A stretch of DNA of 64,000 nt from Biformimicrobium ophioploci (GCF_030270605.1 NZ_BSYJ01000001.1:372001-436000); one strand, 5' to 3'; counted from the first letter of the stretch, positions 44,452 to 56,115 are shown. Made by a program: numbers and translations. The notes: generated by a model not told the origin, from the letters alone.

Positions 44452-46608
44452 TCAGAAGGTGAACTTCACGCCCACTGTAGCGGTGCGCGGTTTATTGGCG
44501 CGGGCACCATCCGGGCTGCGGGTGATAATTGCCTGGTCGTCCAGCAGGTTATCGACCTTGAAGTAGGCCTGGGTAGCTGGGGAGAAATCGTAGCTCGCCG
44601 CCATATCGAGCACCCAGTAGCTTTCGGTGCGCTCAAGGCTGTTGCCGCAGGATTTTTCCGTGCACATCTCATCAACGTAACTGGCGATCATGTTCAGCTG
44701 CCATTCGGCGCCGCTGTCGATACCGGCTGTCAGTGCCAGCTGGTTTTCCGGCAGGTAAATGAAGTTGTCGGCGTTACCCAGCTCGGCGCCATCGACACCC
44801 TCGGTCAACTCAGCATCAGTAAACGTGTAGGTGGCAGAGAGCGGCAAGCTCCAGTTGTTGCCCAGCACGAACGTACGCTGCAGTTGCGCTTCCACGCCCT
44901 TGATCTCTGCCTTGCCCAGTTCAATGGAACCGCTGGTGAGGTCACCGGCACAGGGCACGGCAAAGGAGCAGTTCTGGGTTGCGCTTTCGTAGTCGCTGTA
45001 GAAGCCGATAAGCTCACCACTGTAGGCGCCAAGATCAAAGCGTGCACCGTACTCGTAGTTGGTGGAAAGCTCTGCGTCTAGGCCTTCCTTGGAGCCAGCG
45101 GAAGGCGGCGCAAAACCACGGTGCACACCGGCGAGCAGGCTGACCTGTTCATTCAGCTTGTAAACCGCACCGAGGCCCGGCAACCACTCGCTGGTGTCGT
45201 TGCTGCGCTTGGAATCGATACCGGTGCGCGCCGGATCGCCGAAACGCTCCTGGCTGGAACTGTAGTCTTCATAGCGCAGTGCCGCAGTAACGACCCACTG
45301 CTCGCCGACCTCGACCTGATCGATGGCGAAGAAGGAGTTGGCATCCGCATATTCAATGCGGTTGTTGCTGCTGCTCGGTGCAGTGACAGAGTCAAACACT
45401 AGCGCGCCGTTGACCTGGTTGAAAACCTCGGTCGGCTGGAAGCGGTCGGTCTCGTCCCAGTGGCGACGCACACCAAAGGTCACATCGTGGTTTGCATCAC
45501 CCTGCACGAAGTTCCAGTTTGCGTTCAGTTCGATGCCCTTGGAGATATAGGAGCGGTTGTTGTGCTTGATGCCAATACCGTCCAGGTCCATGGTGCCATC
45601 CAGCTGCGCCTGCGCATCCAGGTCACCGCTGTTTGCAGCATCGATGAGGCTGCCGAGACCACCGACCTTGAACCAGTCACGCTTGAACTTGTTGTAGTAG
45701 GCCAGGCTGTTCAGGCTGAAGTCGTCACTCAGGGCAATGCTGTGATTCAGCTGGATGCCACTGTGGCGGTTGTACATATTGTCCAGTGCCGTGAGGCCAT
45801 AGCGGCGGTTCGGATCGCGATTGAAATCCGCTTCGCTCAGGCCCATGTAGCTCATGCCGGAATTTTCTTCGGAGTACTGCAGCTTGATATCCAGCTGCTG
45901 GGCGTATTTGGCATCGGCCGCACTCTTGAGGCGGCCCTTCACCATGTAATCTTCTTTCTCGATATCAGCGGTGCCGGCACGATCGATTTCACGGAAACCA
46001 TCCGCATACTGCTGATGGGTTTCCACCAGCCAGCCGCTGCGGTCAGTCTGTGCACCGTAGTGGGCATGCAGGCGGTATTCGCCGTTCTGGCCGGCTTCCA
46101 GCTGCACACGGCCATCCTCGACTTCCGGAATTGGCGTGCTGATCAGGTTCACTGCGCCACCCACGGTAGCCGGGCCAAACTTGAGTGTGCCCGGGCCCTT
46201 CATCACCTCTACCGCGCTGATGCGGCCGCTGGTCGGGAAATAGTAGGCAGACGGGTTGCCATAAGGGGCCGGCGCGATCATGACGCCGTCTTCCATCAGG
46301 GTGACCTTGTCACTGCGCTCGCTGCCGGATCCGCGGATACTGATATTCGGGCGAAGGCCGTAACCATCCTCTTCCTGCAGATAGACACCCGGTACCTGGC
46401 GCAGGATGCGGTTGATATCCGCATATTCAAATTTCTCCAGTTCCTCGGCGCTCAGCACCTGTGCGGAACCGGACAGCTTTTCGATATTTTTCGAATCGCC
46501 GATTACGGTCAGGGTTTCGATCGAGGTGGTGGCGGCCATCGCCGGGGCAGTGATCAGTGAAACAATGGCAAGCGCCAGCGGGTTCGGCAGTAATCCCTTG
46601 GAAGACAT
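44452..46608 (-). CDS. TonB-dependent outer-membrane receptor (FecA-like plug)
   Basis: Outer-membrane importer of 718 residues from ATG 46608 (upstream AGGA at about 9 bases). Signal peptide to about residue 25 (APAMA), a likely TonB box IETLTVIG, then a plug domain with VPGVYLQEEDGYGLRPNISI, LMEDGVMIAPAPYGNPSAYY and VEVMKGPGTLKFGPATVGGA, all very like FecA of the ferric-citrate system. It lacks the extra N-terminal signalling domain of FecA itself. A 22-strand barrel follows, ending TATVGVKFTF. A strong Fur-box match lies 62 bp upstream. No inner-membrane transporter is adjacent. Iron-chelate uptake is inferred; the chelate is unknown. Confidence 0.92.
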   Translation of the reverse strand: MSSKGLLPNPLALAIVSLITAPAMAATTSIETLTVIGDSKNIEKLSGSAQVLSAEELEKFEYADINRILRQVPGVYLQEEDGYGLRPNISIRGSGSERSDKVTLMEDGVMIAPAPYGNPSAYYFPTSGRISAVEVMKGPGTLKFGPATVGGAVNLISTPIPEVEDGRVQLEAGQNGEYRLHAHYGAQTDRSGWLVETHQQYADGFREIDRAGTADIEKEDYMVKGRLKSAADAKYAQQLDIKLQYSEENSGMSYMGLSEADFNRDPNRRYGLTALDNMYNRHSGIQLNHSIALSDDFSLNSLAYYNKFKRDWFKVGGLGSLIDAANSGDLDAQAQLDGTMDLDGIGIKHNNRSYISKGIELNANWNFVQGDANHDVTFGVRRHWDETDRFQPTEVFNQVNGALVFDSVTAPSSSNNRIEYADANSFFAIDQVEVGEQWVVTAALRYEDYSSSQERFGDPARTGIDSKRSNDTSEWLPGLGAVYKLNEQVSLLAGVHRGFAPPSAGSKEGLDAELSTNYEYGARFDLGAYSGELIGFYSDYESATQNCSFAVPCAGDLTSGSIELGKAEIKGVEAQLQRTFVLGNNWSLPLSATYTFTDAELTEGVDGAELGNADNFIYLPENQLALTAGIDSGAEWQLNMIASYVDEMCTEKSCGNSLERTESYWVLDMAASYDFSPATQAYFKVDNLLDDQAIITRSPDGARANKPRTATVGVKFTF

Positions 46609-46669
46609 CTCGTTGATTCCTATTTCAATGGAGTCTGTATCAGATGGGCGCAATTATAGCCGATCAGTA

Positions 46670-46688
46670 AATGCGAATCACTATCATT
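46670..46688. promoter_or_regulatory. Fur box upstream of the TonB receptor
   Basis: AATGCGAATCACTATCATT agrees with the overlapping-hexamer Fur pattern (AATGATAATCATTATCATT) at 16 of 19 positions. It lies 62 bp before the receptor ATG on the minus strand, a normal place for repression by Fur-Fe2+. A T-rich stretch on its right may belong to the promoter. Confidence 0.8.
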
Positions 46689-46805
46689 TAGATTTTTTTG
46701 ACGGATATTTGTGGGTAGATTGATCTATCGCAGGGGTAGTTTGGAGTGATTACTCACTTACCCGACAAAGACACGGGGTACGGGCTGCACGTTTGTAGCG
46801 CGCAC

Positions 46806-46839
46806 AAAAAAGCCCGGTGAAAACTTTCTTCACCGGGCT
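46806..46839 (-). terminator. intrinsic terminator after gyrB
   Basis: AGCCCGGTGAA (46811-46821) and TTCACCGGGCT (46829-46839) form an eleven-pair stem; on the minus strand it is followed by a run of T. It lies 38 bp past the gyrB stop and closes dnaA-dnaN-recF-gyrB. Confidence 0.9.
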
Positions 46840-46876
46840 CTGTCGCGGTACACGCGTAGTCCTTATCGTCAGCCGA

Positions 46877-49318
<2,442 letters not shown>

Positions 49319-50419
49319 TTATTCGGTCGGGGCAATACCGCCATGTTCCACGTGGAACATCCTGATATCCCCCCATTGGCCACCCAACTCGCGCCAGGGT
49401 GCACCAACAACTGTCTTTTCTATTCCCGTGACAAGCACCTGTTCCGCGCTTTCACTGGCCCAGCGGGCCAAAACTGACTGATTCCCGGGGTCCAGCTCCG
49501 CTGGCAGGTCATCAATCAGGAACAGTGGCTTTCTGCCACTTTCCGCGACCAGATCAGCCATTGCGACCCGGAACGCGCAGGTAATCATCTTCTGTTGACC
49601 CCGCGACAAAACCCGCTCCGCCAACTCCCCCAGCACTTCAAAGCGCAGGTCAGCACGATGTGGCCCAACGCGGGAGACCCCCTGCTGGAGATCGCCATCG
49701 CGGGAGGCAATCAGGGCCTCGGCGAGGGACAATTCCTTTCGCCATCCGCGTCGATAACCCACACTGGTCTGACCGAAAAGCGGATCGGCCAGTTCCGCCA
49801 GACGCGCCCTGAAGCGGGTCTCCAACCGGGTAAAGACCTGACGGCGCATTTGGTCCAGGGTTTCCCCCAGCTGCGCAACCTGGGTATCCCACGCATCCAA
49901 TTCGGGACCGTTTATTTTACCACGGCGCAGCAAAGCATTCCGTTGTTTTATCGTGCCCTGATACTCCGCCCAGCGTTGACCGTACGAATGTTCCACGTGG
50001 AACACCACCCAATCCAACTGCTTGCGCCGCTCCGCCGGGCCGCCGTTCAGGATGGCAAAGGTATCGCTATTGAACAACTGCAGCGGCAGACATGCCGCCA
50101 GCTGGGAGCTGCTGGCTGCGGGCGCGCCGTTAATCCTGATTCGACTGTCGCCAGCAATTTGTTTTTCAACACCCAGCCGCACCCCCGGGGAAGCTCCGGC
50201 AACGCCAAAAACCAGCAGGCCCTGCTGTTCATGCTGCACCAGCGCCCCGGTATGACGCCCCCGAAAGGAGCGCCCGGTGCCCAGCATATGCACCGCCTCG
50301 AGCACAGAGGTCTTGCCGCTACCGTTAATACCAAAGAAGCCATTGACCCCCGGCTGGAGATCAATGGCTACATTGGAAAGATTGCGAAAATGCTGGATTG
50401 CGAGGCGATTTAGCGCCAA
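49319..50419 (-). CDS. recF: DNA replication and repair protein RecF
   Basis: SMC-like ATPase that helps load RecA at gaps. It has 366 residues. Walker A FGINGSGKTSVLEAVH (about 30-40), signature LSRGQQKMIT, Walker B LFLIDDLPAELD. TTG start at 50419 gives the family-typical MALNRLAIQHFRN; no ATG is available and the ribosome site is weak. It contains two perfect parS palindromes, each decoded as FHVEH: one in the conserved LDWVVFHVEH segment (near residue 142), the other in a C-terminal tail (near residue 357). Lies between dnaN and gyrB. Confidence 0.97.
   Translation of the reverse strand: MALNRLAIQHFRNLSNVAIDLQPGVNGFFGINGSGKTSVLEAVHMLGTGRSFRGRHTGALVQHEQQGLLVFGVAGASPGVRLGVEKQIAGDSRIRINGAPAASSSQLAACLPLQLFNSDTFAILNGGPAERRKQLDWVVFHVEHSYGQRWAEYQGTIKQRNALLRRGKINGPELDAWDTQVAQLGETLDQMRRQVFTRLETRFRARLAELADPLFGQTSVGYRRGWRKELSLAEALIASRDGDLQQGVSRVGPHRADLRFEVLGELAERVLSRGQQKMITCAFRVAMADLVAESGRKPLFLIDDLPAELDPGNQSVLARWASESAEQVLVTGIEKTVVGAPWRELGGQWGDIRMFHVEHGGIAPTE
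49344..49359. promoter_or_regulatory. parS site 1 (in the 3' end of recF)
   Basis: TGTTCCACGTGGAACA is a perfect 16-bp palindrome equal to the well-known bacterial parS type bound by ParB, about 4 kb from dnaA. It encodes MFHVEH in the RecF C-terminal tail. Confidence 0.9.
49989..50004. promoter_or_regulatory. parS site 2 (middle of recF)
   Basis: Second perfect copy of TGTTCCACGTGGAACA, 645 bp from the first and hence in the same codon frame, encoding VFHVEH within a conserved RecF segment. The two sites fit a ParB loading zone beside the origin; parAB probably lies past rsmG outside the window. Confidence 0.9.
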
Positions 50420-50434
50420 GGGACACCCGACTTC

Positions 50435-51541
50435 TTACAAGCGCATCGGCATGATCACATAAACGGAGTCGCCGTCTTCCGGCTGTTGCAGCAGCGCACT
50501 GCTATTGGAGTCCGCCAGGGTGATACGAATCTGGTCGCTGGCAACAACCGCAGTGACATCCAGCAAATAGCTGACGTTAAAACCGATTTCCAGGGTTTCA
50601 CCGTGGTAATCCACCGAAATGATCTCTTCTGCTTCTTCCTGTTCCGGGTTGTTCGCGACGATCTGCAGCTGGCCGTCGGACAGCTGCAGGCGCACACCGC
50701 GATACTTTTCATTGGACAGGATCGCCGCGCGGGAAAGGGCCTGGCGCAACTCCAGTCGGTCTGCGTAGATTTCCTTGGAGCCACCCTTCGGCAGCACGCG
50801 CTCGTAGTCCGGGAATTTGCCGTCCACCAGCTTGGAGGTAAACGTAAACTGGCTATTGCTGACCCGGATGTGGTTATTCCCGAGCACCACGCTTGCCGGT
50901 GCATCACTGTCTTCGAGCAGACGCGCCAGTTCCAGGATACCCTTGCGCGGCACGATGGCCTGGATCGGCTCCGCTACGTTGATACCCGGCACATCGCGAT
51001 CACACATCGCCAGGCGGTGACCGTCTGTGGCGACCGCACGCAACTGTTGCGGGCGACACTCCAACAGCAGGCCATTGAGGTAGTAGCGCACGTCCTGCTG
51101 GGCCATTGCGAAACCAGTGGCTTCGACGAGGCGGCGAATCTCGGCCTGCGGAATGTCGAAGCTGGCCTTGGCGTCAGCTTCTTCCTGATTGGGGAAGTCA
51201 TTGGTTGGCAACGTCGACAGCATGAAGCGGCTGCGGCCACTGCGTAGAATCATACGCTCACCGTCACGCTCGAATTTCAATTCGGCGTCGTCCGGCAGGG
51301 AACGGCAGATATCCACCAGCTTGCGTGCGGGGACAGTCACCTCCCCCTCCAGGTCAACACCAGTCACCGGCAGGCGACCAACAATCTCCACTTCCAGGTC
51401 CGTACCGGTCAGGGACAGCTCCTGGCCGCGCAGCTGCATCAGAACATTGGAAAGCACCGGCAGCGTCTGGCGCTTCTCAACAACGCCGGCAACCAGCTGC
51501 AACGGCTTCAACAACGCATCCCGGCTAACTGAAAATTTCAT
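50435..51541 (-). CDS. dnaN: DNA polymerase III beta subunit (sliding clamp)
   Basis: Ring-shaped processivity clamp, 368 residues in three similar domains. Family blocks: MKFSVSRDALLKPLQLVAGV, TLPVLSNVLMQ, RLVEATGFAMAQQDVRYYLNGLLLE, ATDGHRLAMCDRDV and the C-terminal YVIMPMRL, which forms part of the protein-binding groove. 88 bp after dnaA and 15 bp before recF. Confidence 0.98.
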   Translation of the reverse strand: MKFSVSRDALLKPLQLVAGVVEKRQTLPVLSNVLMQLRGQELSLTGTDLEVEIVGRLPVTGVDLEGEVTVPARKLVDICRSLPDDAELKFERDGERMILRSGRSRFMLSTLPTNDFPNQEEADAKASFDIPQAEIRRLVEATGFAMAQQDVRYYLNGLLLECRPQQLRAVATDGHRLAMCDRDVPGINVAEPIQAIVPRKGILELARLLEDSDAPASVVLGNNHIRVSNSQFTFTSKLVDGKFPDYERVLPKGGSKEIYADRLELRQALSRAAILSNEKYRGVRLQLSDGQLQIVANNPEQEEAEEIISVDYHGETLEIGFNVSYLLDVTAVVASDQIRITLADSNSSALLQQPEDGDSVYVIMPMRL

Positions 51542-51629
51542 CGCGTTAAAATGCCCCTTTTTATTAGGATTCTTTCAAAGATAAATCTGGGCCCCGGCTA
51601 CCTATGCGAAGCGCCGGGGCCACCGCCCG

Positions 51630-53096
51630 TCACGTCGTGAGGGAGCGGGTCAAAAGCTTTACGTCTTCACGGATATCCGCATCCGATTCCTGCAGCTCAC
51701 GAATCTTGCGACACGCGTGCAGTACCGTCGTATGGTCCCGACCCCCAAATGCATCCCCGATCTCCGGCAGGCTGTGGTTGGTCAGTTCCTTGGCAAGCGA
51801 CATGGCTACCTGGCGCGGCCGTGCCACCGAGCGACTGCGTCGCTTGGATAGCAAATCCGCGACCTTGATCTTGTAGTATTCAGCGACAACACGCTGGATA
51901 TTCTCGATACTGACAAGCTTGTCCTGCAGCGCAAGCAGATCCTTGAGCGCCTCCCGCACGAGAATCTCATCTATTGCACGGCCGGTAAACTGCGCGCTGG
52001 CGATCACCCGCTTCAGCGCCCCTTCCAGCTCGCGCACGTTCGACCGGATTCTCTGCGCAATAAAGAAAGCCGAATCATGTGGCAGGTCAATGCCAACCTG
52101 CTCGGCCTTTTTCATCAGAATGGCCACCCGGGTCTCCAGCTCCGGCGGCTCCACCGCCACCGTGAGGCCCCAGCCGAATCGCGACTTGAGCCGCTCCTCG
52201 AGCCCATTGATTTCCTTCGGGTAGCGATCGCAGGTCAGGATCACCTGCTGACCACCCTCCAATAGTGCATTGAAGGTATGGAAGAACTCTTCCTGGGAGC
52301 GTTCCTTGCCGGCAAAGAACTGGATGTCATCGATCAGCAGTGCATCCACCGACCGATAGAAACGCTTGAAGTCGTTAATTGCATTGAGCTGGAGCGCCTT
52401 GACCATGTCCGCCACAAACCGCTCGGAATGCAGGTACAGCACCTTGGCATTCGGGTTACGCTCCACAAGGACATTACCGACCGCCTGCATCAGGTGGGTC
52501 TTGCCGAGCCCCACCCCGCCGTAGATAAACAGCGGGTTATAGGCACCACCCGGATTGTCGGCCACCTGCTGCGCAGCGGCGAGGCCCAACTGGTTGGACT
52601 TGCCTTCAACGAAGGACTGGAATGTAAAGTTGCTATTGAGGGAACCGGCGTGCTTGATCGCGCCCTCCACCTCCACTTTGCGAGGACGCAGGCGCTCGGG
52701 TGGCTTCTCGATGATCAGCGGCTTGCGCGGCGGTGACTCGGGTGAAGGTTCGGACTTGCGCGCCACTGCCGCCGTTGAAACAGGAAAGGGTTCCGGCTGC
52801 TGGCGAGAGGCATCCCGACGAAAACGGCTTGCCGGTACCGCTCGCTGTGCAATACCGATGGAAACCTCCAGATGCTCCCCCGACTCGGCAAACTGCTGCA
52901 CCAGACTGACTATTCGGTCCAGGAATTTGTCGACCACCCAATCCCGCACAAAACGGTTGGGCGCAGTGAGATGCAGACCCGCGGCATCCGCGGTCCCATC
53001 GCCCACCTGCAGCGGCCTGATCCAGGTATTGAACTGTTGCGCAGGCAGTTCATCGCGCAAACACGCGGAACACTGCCTCCAAACGGCTTCCGGCAA
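51630..53096 (-). CDS. dnaA: chromosomal replication initiator DnaA
   Basis: AAA+ initiator that binds DnaA boxes at oriC. It has 488 residues. Domain [26 protein letters not shown]; domain II is a Pro/Arg-rich linker (about 90-150); domain III has Walker [18 protein letters not shown] and Walker [11 protein letters not shown]; domain IV has the DNA-contact signature [15 protein letters not shown]. The start is TTG at 53096, with GGGGGG about 5 bases upstream; it gives the family-standard N-terminus and no ATG or GTG exists nearby. A weak start may limit DnaA synthesis. First gene of dnaA-dnaN-recF-gyrB, facing away from rpmH. Confidence 0.97.
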   Translation of the reverse strand: MPEAVWRQCSACLRDELPAQQFNTWIRPLQVGDGTADAAGLHLTAPNRFVRDWVVDKFLDRIVSLVQQFAESGEHLEVSIGIAQRAVPASRFRRDASRQQPEPFPVSTAAVARKSEPSPESPPRKPLIIEKPPERLRPRKVEVEGAIKHAGSLNSNFTFQSFVEGKSNQLGLAAAQQVADNPGGAYNPLFIYGGVGLGKTHLMQAVGNVLVERNPNAKVLYLHSERFVADMVKALQLNAINDFKRFYRSVDALLIDDIQFFAGKERSQEEFFHTFNALLEGGQQVILTCDRYPKEINGLEERLKSRFGWGLTVAVEPPELETRVAILMKKAEQVGIDLPHDSAFFIAQRIRSNVRELEGALKRVIASAQFTGRAIDEILVREALKDLLALQDKLVSIENIQRVVAEYYKIKVADLLSKRRSRSVARPRQVAMSLAKELTNHSLPEIGDAFGGRDHTTVLHACRKIRELQESDADIREDVKLLTRSLTT

Positions 53097-53461
53097 AATA
53101 ACCCCCCAAAATAAGCGACAAACAACGTCGCAAGCAGCGAGCGAGTATAAACTTATCCCCAGAATCTATCCACAGATTTCCCGACATCGCGCAAAAAAAT
53201 TCCCAGCAGCTCAAGTCCTTTAGACAATAAGACTATTTTTTAATCGCACACTATTTACTTTTGGGAAAAAGGTATTTTACTCACAGACGCCTGTGGATAT
53301 CCTGAGGAATAGCCGTGCGTAACAACCCCGCACACAGACAATCCGTACTTTCCGTACCAAAACCCGGACCTGCTTCCTTTATATAGGACGTATATAGGAC
53401 GCGCCACCGCCACACTGCTAGGCTTAGCCACTGGAAAGCGCATTTTATCTGTCAAAGGCCG
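53097..53461. other. candidate origin of replication (dnaA/rpmH gap)
   Basis: AT-rich gap between divergent dnaA and rpmH, the classical pseudomonad oriC position. DnaA-box-like 9-mers: TTATCCCCA (53153-53161, one mismatch to TTATCCACA), CTATCCACA (53166-53174, one mismatch) and, on the minus strand, ATATCCACA (53292-53300, one mismatch). An AT-rich stretch at 53222-53282 could be the unwinding element. No perfect box is present and boxes are fewer than in P. aeruginosa. It must also carry the dnaA promoter. Confidence 0.65.
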
Positions 53462-53490
53462 TTGCTTTCAGCGGTCGCCTTTTATACAAT
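53462..53490 (+). promoter_or_regulatory. sigma-70 promoter for rpmH-rnpA-yidD-yidC
   Basis: TTGCTT (53462-53467) and TACAAT (53485-53490) are separated by exactly 17 bases, 65 bp ahead of the rpmH ATG. Good match to the sigma-70 consensus at both elements. Confidence 0.7.
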
Positions 53491-53555
53491 GCCGCGCCTT
53501 TGAGCCGCATCGCCCAACAGTTGCGAGCGAACTGAGAATTATTTGGACGGTAGAC

Positions 53556-53690
53556 ATGAAACGTACATTTCAGCCCAGCAATCTGAAGCGCAAGCGCACC
53601 CACGGTTTCCGTGCCCGTATGGCAACTGCCAACGGTCGCAAGATCCTCGCGCGTCGTCGCGCTAAAGGTCGCAAGCAGCTGGCTGCCTAA
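53556..53690 (+). CDS. rpmH: 50S ribosomal protein L34
   Basis: A 44-residue, highly basic ribosomal protein: [20 protein letters not shown] to KGRKQLAA, essentially the universal L34 sequence. First gene of rpmH-rnpA-yidD-yidC, read away from dnaA. Confidence 0.98.
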   Translation: MKRTFQPSNLKRKRTHGFRARMATANGRKILARRRAKGRKQLAA

Positions 53691-53732
53691 TAGCGCCACC
53701 TGCCTGACCACTGCAGTAGCAGGCACACCTGG

Positions 53733-54134
53733 GTGAACACCGGACAGGATCGCCCCGATCAAAGCTTCGGTAAAACCCGTCGCCTGCTTACTGCCGACGC
53801 CTTCAATGCGGTCTTTAGTGAACCGCAAATCAAATCGGCTCATCCACAGGCCGTACTGCTGGCCCGGCCCAGCAACCAGCCCTGCTCCCGTATGGGCCTG
53901 GTAGTCGCCAAAAAGAAAATCCGCCTCGCCTGCGACCGCAACCGATTCAAACGTATTGCCCGTGAAGCATTCCGCTGTCACTTCGCTGTACACCTGCCTG
54001 TTGATGTGGTCGTGATCGCACGTCCCGGCGCCGGGGAGATGGACACCGCGGCCCTGCACAAGATGTTTGGCAAGTTATGGCGCAAACTGCAGAAGCGAGT
54101 GGAACAACACCTGCGCGAGGCGGGTGCATCGTGA
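53733..54134 (+). CDS. rnpA: ribonuclease P protein component
   Basis: Basic protein subunit that helps the RNase P RNA process tRNA 5' ends. It has 133 residues. Family pattern: FGKTRRLLTADAFNAVF near the N-terminus and the RNR signature as ACDRNRFKRIAREAFR (about 67-82). GTG start at 53733, with no better ATG. The 3' end overlaps yidD by 4 bp (GTGA). Confidence 0.95.
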   Translation: MNTGQDRPDQSFGKTRRLLTADAFNAVFSEPQIKSAHPQAVLLARPSNQPCSRMGLVVAKKKIRLACDRNRFKRIAREAFRCHFAVHLPVDVVVIARPGAGEMDTAALHKMFGKLWRKLQKRVEQHLREAGAS

Positions 54135-54388
54135 ACATCGCTCAACGTGCGGGACTGGCGCTGATCAAGGTGTATCGATACCTGCTCAGCCCCTGGGTAG
54201 GCAACCAGTGCCGCTTCTACCCCACCTGCTCCCACTATGCCGAAGACGCAATAAAGGAGTACGGGTTTCTCAAAGGGGGTTATTTAGCTGCGCTGCGCCT
54301 TATAAAATGCCATCCTTGGCACCCCGGGGGACACGACCCCGTTCCAGAAAAAAAGCCGCAAAGGCCACAACACAACGACAACCATTAG
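54131..54388 (+). CDS. yidD: membrane protein insertion efficiency factor YidD
   Basis: An 85-residue inner-membrane-associated protein that aids YidC-dependent insertion. It shows the family core YRYLLSPWVGNQCRFYPTCSHYAEDAI with three conserved Cys, and LKGGYLAALRLIKCHPWHPGGHDPVP. Start GTG at 54131, overlapping the rnpA stop; an earlier in-frame ATG would add 18 non-family residues. 8 bp before yidC. Confidence 0.95.
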   Translation: MNIAQRAGLALIKVYRYLLSPWVGNQCRFYPTCSHYAEDAIKEYGFLKGGYLAALRLIKCHPWHPGGHDPVPEKKPQRPQHNDNH

Positions 54389-54396
54389 GTTTTGAA

Positions 54397-56067
54397 ATGG
54401 ATTGGCAACGAAATTTGCTCTTGGGTGGTATTGCCGCCTGTATCTTTGGCCTGATTATTCAGTGGAATAAGTTTCAGGAATCCCACAAGCCGGTCGTAGA
54501 CCAGGAAACCGTCATCAGCCAGTCCCAGCAACCGGCGGCAGAGACACTGCCGGCAGCGGAAGCTCCTGCTGTGGCAGAAGACGGTATTCCGGAAGTTGCC
54601 GATGCCGAGACTGCCGGGGCCACGGATAGCGCCCGCAAGCTGGTACGTGTGCGCACTGACGTGCTCGAACTGCTGATCGACACCCAGGGCGGCGACATCG
54701 TCAAGGCCGCGCTGCCGCAACACTACGAGGAGATCGACACGCCCGACCGTCCGCTGATCCTGCTCAACCAGACCCGCGACCACACCTACATTGCACGATC
54801 GGGCCTGCTCGACGGCAAGGGCCAGTGCAGCGCCGGACGCCCGCTGTTCAGCACCGACCAGGACAACTACGTAATCAGCGAGGGCCAGGATTCCCTGGTA
54901 GTTGACCTCAAGCAACAGGTCAACGGACTCAACATCACCAAACGCTACACCCTGAAGCGCGGCGACTACCTGATCAACACTGCCTACCTGGTGGAGAACA
55001 CCCGCGACCGCGCCATCCTCGCCACGCTGTGTGGTGACATCCGTCGCGACAGCAGCCCGGCAATCACCGACGCCGGCGTTGGCGTACGTCCGTTCCTCGG
55101 CGGTGCCATGCGTACCGAAGAGAAACAGTATTTCAAACAGGACCTTGAGGAAATTGCGGAGAAGTCCAGCGAGGCCTCCATCACCGGCGGCTGGATCGCC
55201 ATGGTGCAGCACTACTTCATCAGCGCCTGGGTACCGGACGCCGAGGCACGCAACAGCTTCAAGATGCAGAAACTGCCGGGCAAGGACCTGTTCTCGCTGG
55301 GCTTCAGTTCCACCCAGACCCGCATCGATCCCAACACCAGTGCCGAACTGAGCGCCGACTTCTACGTGGGCCCCAAGGACGTTTACCGCCTGGAAGAGAT
55401 TTCACCGTCACTCGACCTGACCGTAGACTACGGCTGGCTGTGGTGGATTGCCAAGCCCCTATTCCGTGTACTGAACTGGATTCACGACAACATCATCGCC
55501 AACTGGGGCTGGTCCATCATCCTGCTCACGGTACTGATCAAGGCACTGCTTTACCCGCTGTCCGCTGCCGGCATGCGCTCCATGGCGAAAATGCGCAAGT
55601 TTGCACCGCAGATGAAAGCCCTGCAGGAGCAGCACAAGGGTGATCGCCAGAAGCTGGCAGAAGCCACCATGAAGCTGTATCGCAAGGAAAAGATCAATCC
55701 GATGGGCGGCTGCCTGCCGATCCTGCTGCAGATCCCGGTGTTCATTGCCCTTTATTGGATGCTGATGGAATCCGTCGAGCTGCGCCACGCCCCGTGGATC
55801 GGCTGGATCCAGGATCTGTCCATCAAGGACCCGTATTTCGTGCTGCCGCTTATCATGGGTGTCTCCATGTGGTTCCAGCAGAAACTGCAGCCGCAGCCGA
55901 CGGATCCGACCCAGGCCAAGATCATGCAGATGATGCCGATCATGATGACCTTCTTCTTCCTGTGGTTCCCGGCAGGCCTGGTCATCTACTGGATCGCCAA
56001 CAACCTGATCACGATTGCCCAAACCTGGGTGATCAACAAACAGGTCGAGGCGGCGGAAGGGAAATAA
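54397..56067 (+). CDS. yidC: membrane protein insertase YidC
   Basis: Inserts and folds inner-membrane proteins with or without Sec. It has 556 residues from MDWQRNLLLGGIAACIFGLI: a first membrane helix, a large periplasmic beta-sandwich domain (about 60-340), then the conserved five-helix core with YPLSAAGMRSMAKMRKFAPQ, KEKINPMGGCLPILLQIPVF, and a final IYWIANNLITIAQTWVINKQ. The core Arg residue and GGCLP loop are present. The start at 54397 is chosen over the longer open frame, which overlaps yidD. Followed by an intrinsic terminator. Confidence 0.97.
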   Translation: MDWQRNLLLGGIAACIFGLIIQWNKFQESHKPVVDQETVISQSQQPAAETLPAAEAPAVAEDGIPEVADAETAGATDSARKLVRVRTDVLELLIDTQGGDIVKAALPQHYEEIDTPDRPLILLNQTRDHTYIARSGLLDGKGQCSAGRPLFSTDQDNYVISEGQDSLVVDLKQQVNGLNITKRYTLKRGDYLINTAYLVENTRDRAILATLCGDIRRDSSPAITDAGVGVRPFLGGAMRTEEKQYFKQDLEEIAEKSSEASITGGWIAMVQHYFISAWVPDAEARNSFKMQKLPGKDLFSLGFSSTQTRIDPNTSAELSADFYVGPKDVYRLEEISPSLDLTVDYGWLWWIAKPLFRVLNWIHDNIIANWGWSIILLTVLIKALLYPLSAAGMRSMAKMRKFAPQMKALQEQHKGDRQKLAEATMKLYRKEKINPMGGCLPILLQIPVFIALYWMLMESVELRHAPWIGWIQDLSIKDPYFVLPLIMGVSMWFQQKLQPQPTDPTQAKIMQMMPIMMTFFFLWFPAGLVIYWIANNLITIAQTWVINKQVEAAEGK

Positions 56068-56087
56068 CCCGCCACCAGACACTACCT

Positions 56088-56115
56088 AGGCCAGCTTTTA
56101 CCAGCTGGCCTTTTT
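56088..56115 (+). terminator. intrinsic terminator after yidC
   Basis: AGGCCAGCT (56088-56096) and AGCTGGCCT (56103-56111) form a nine-pair stem followed by a T run, 20 bp past the yidC stop. mnmE starts 28 bp further on, so it needs read-through or its own promoter. Confidence 0.85.
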
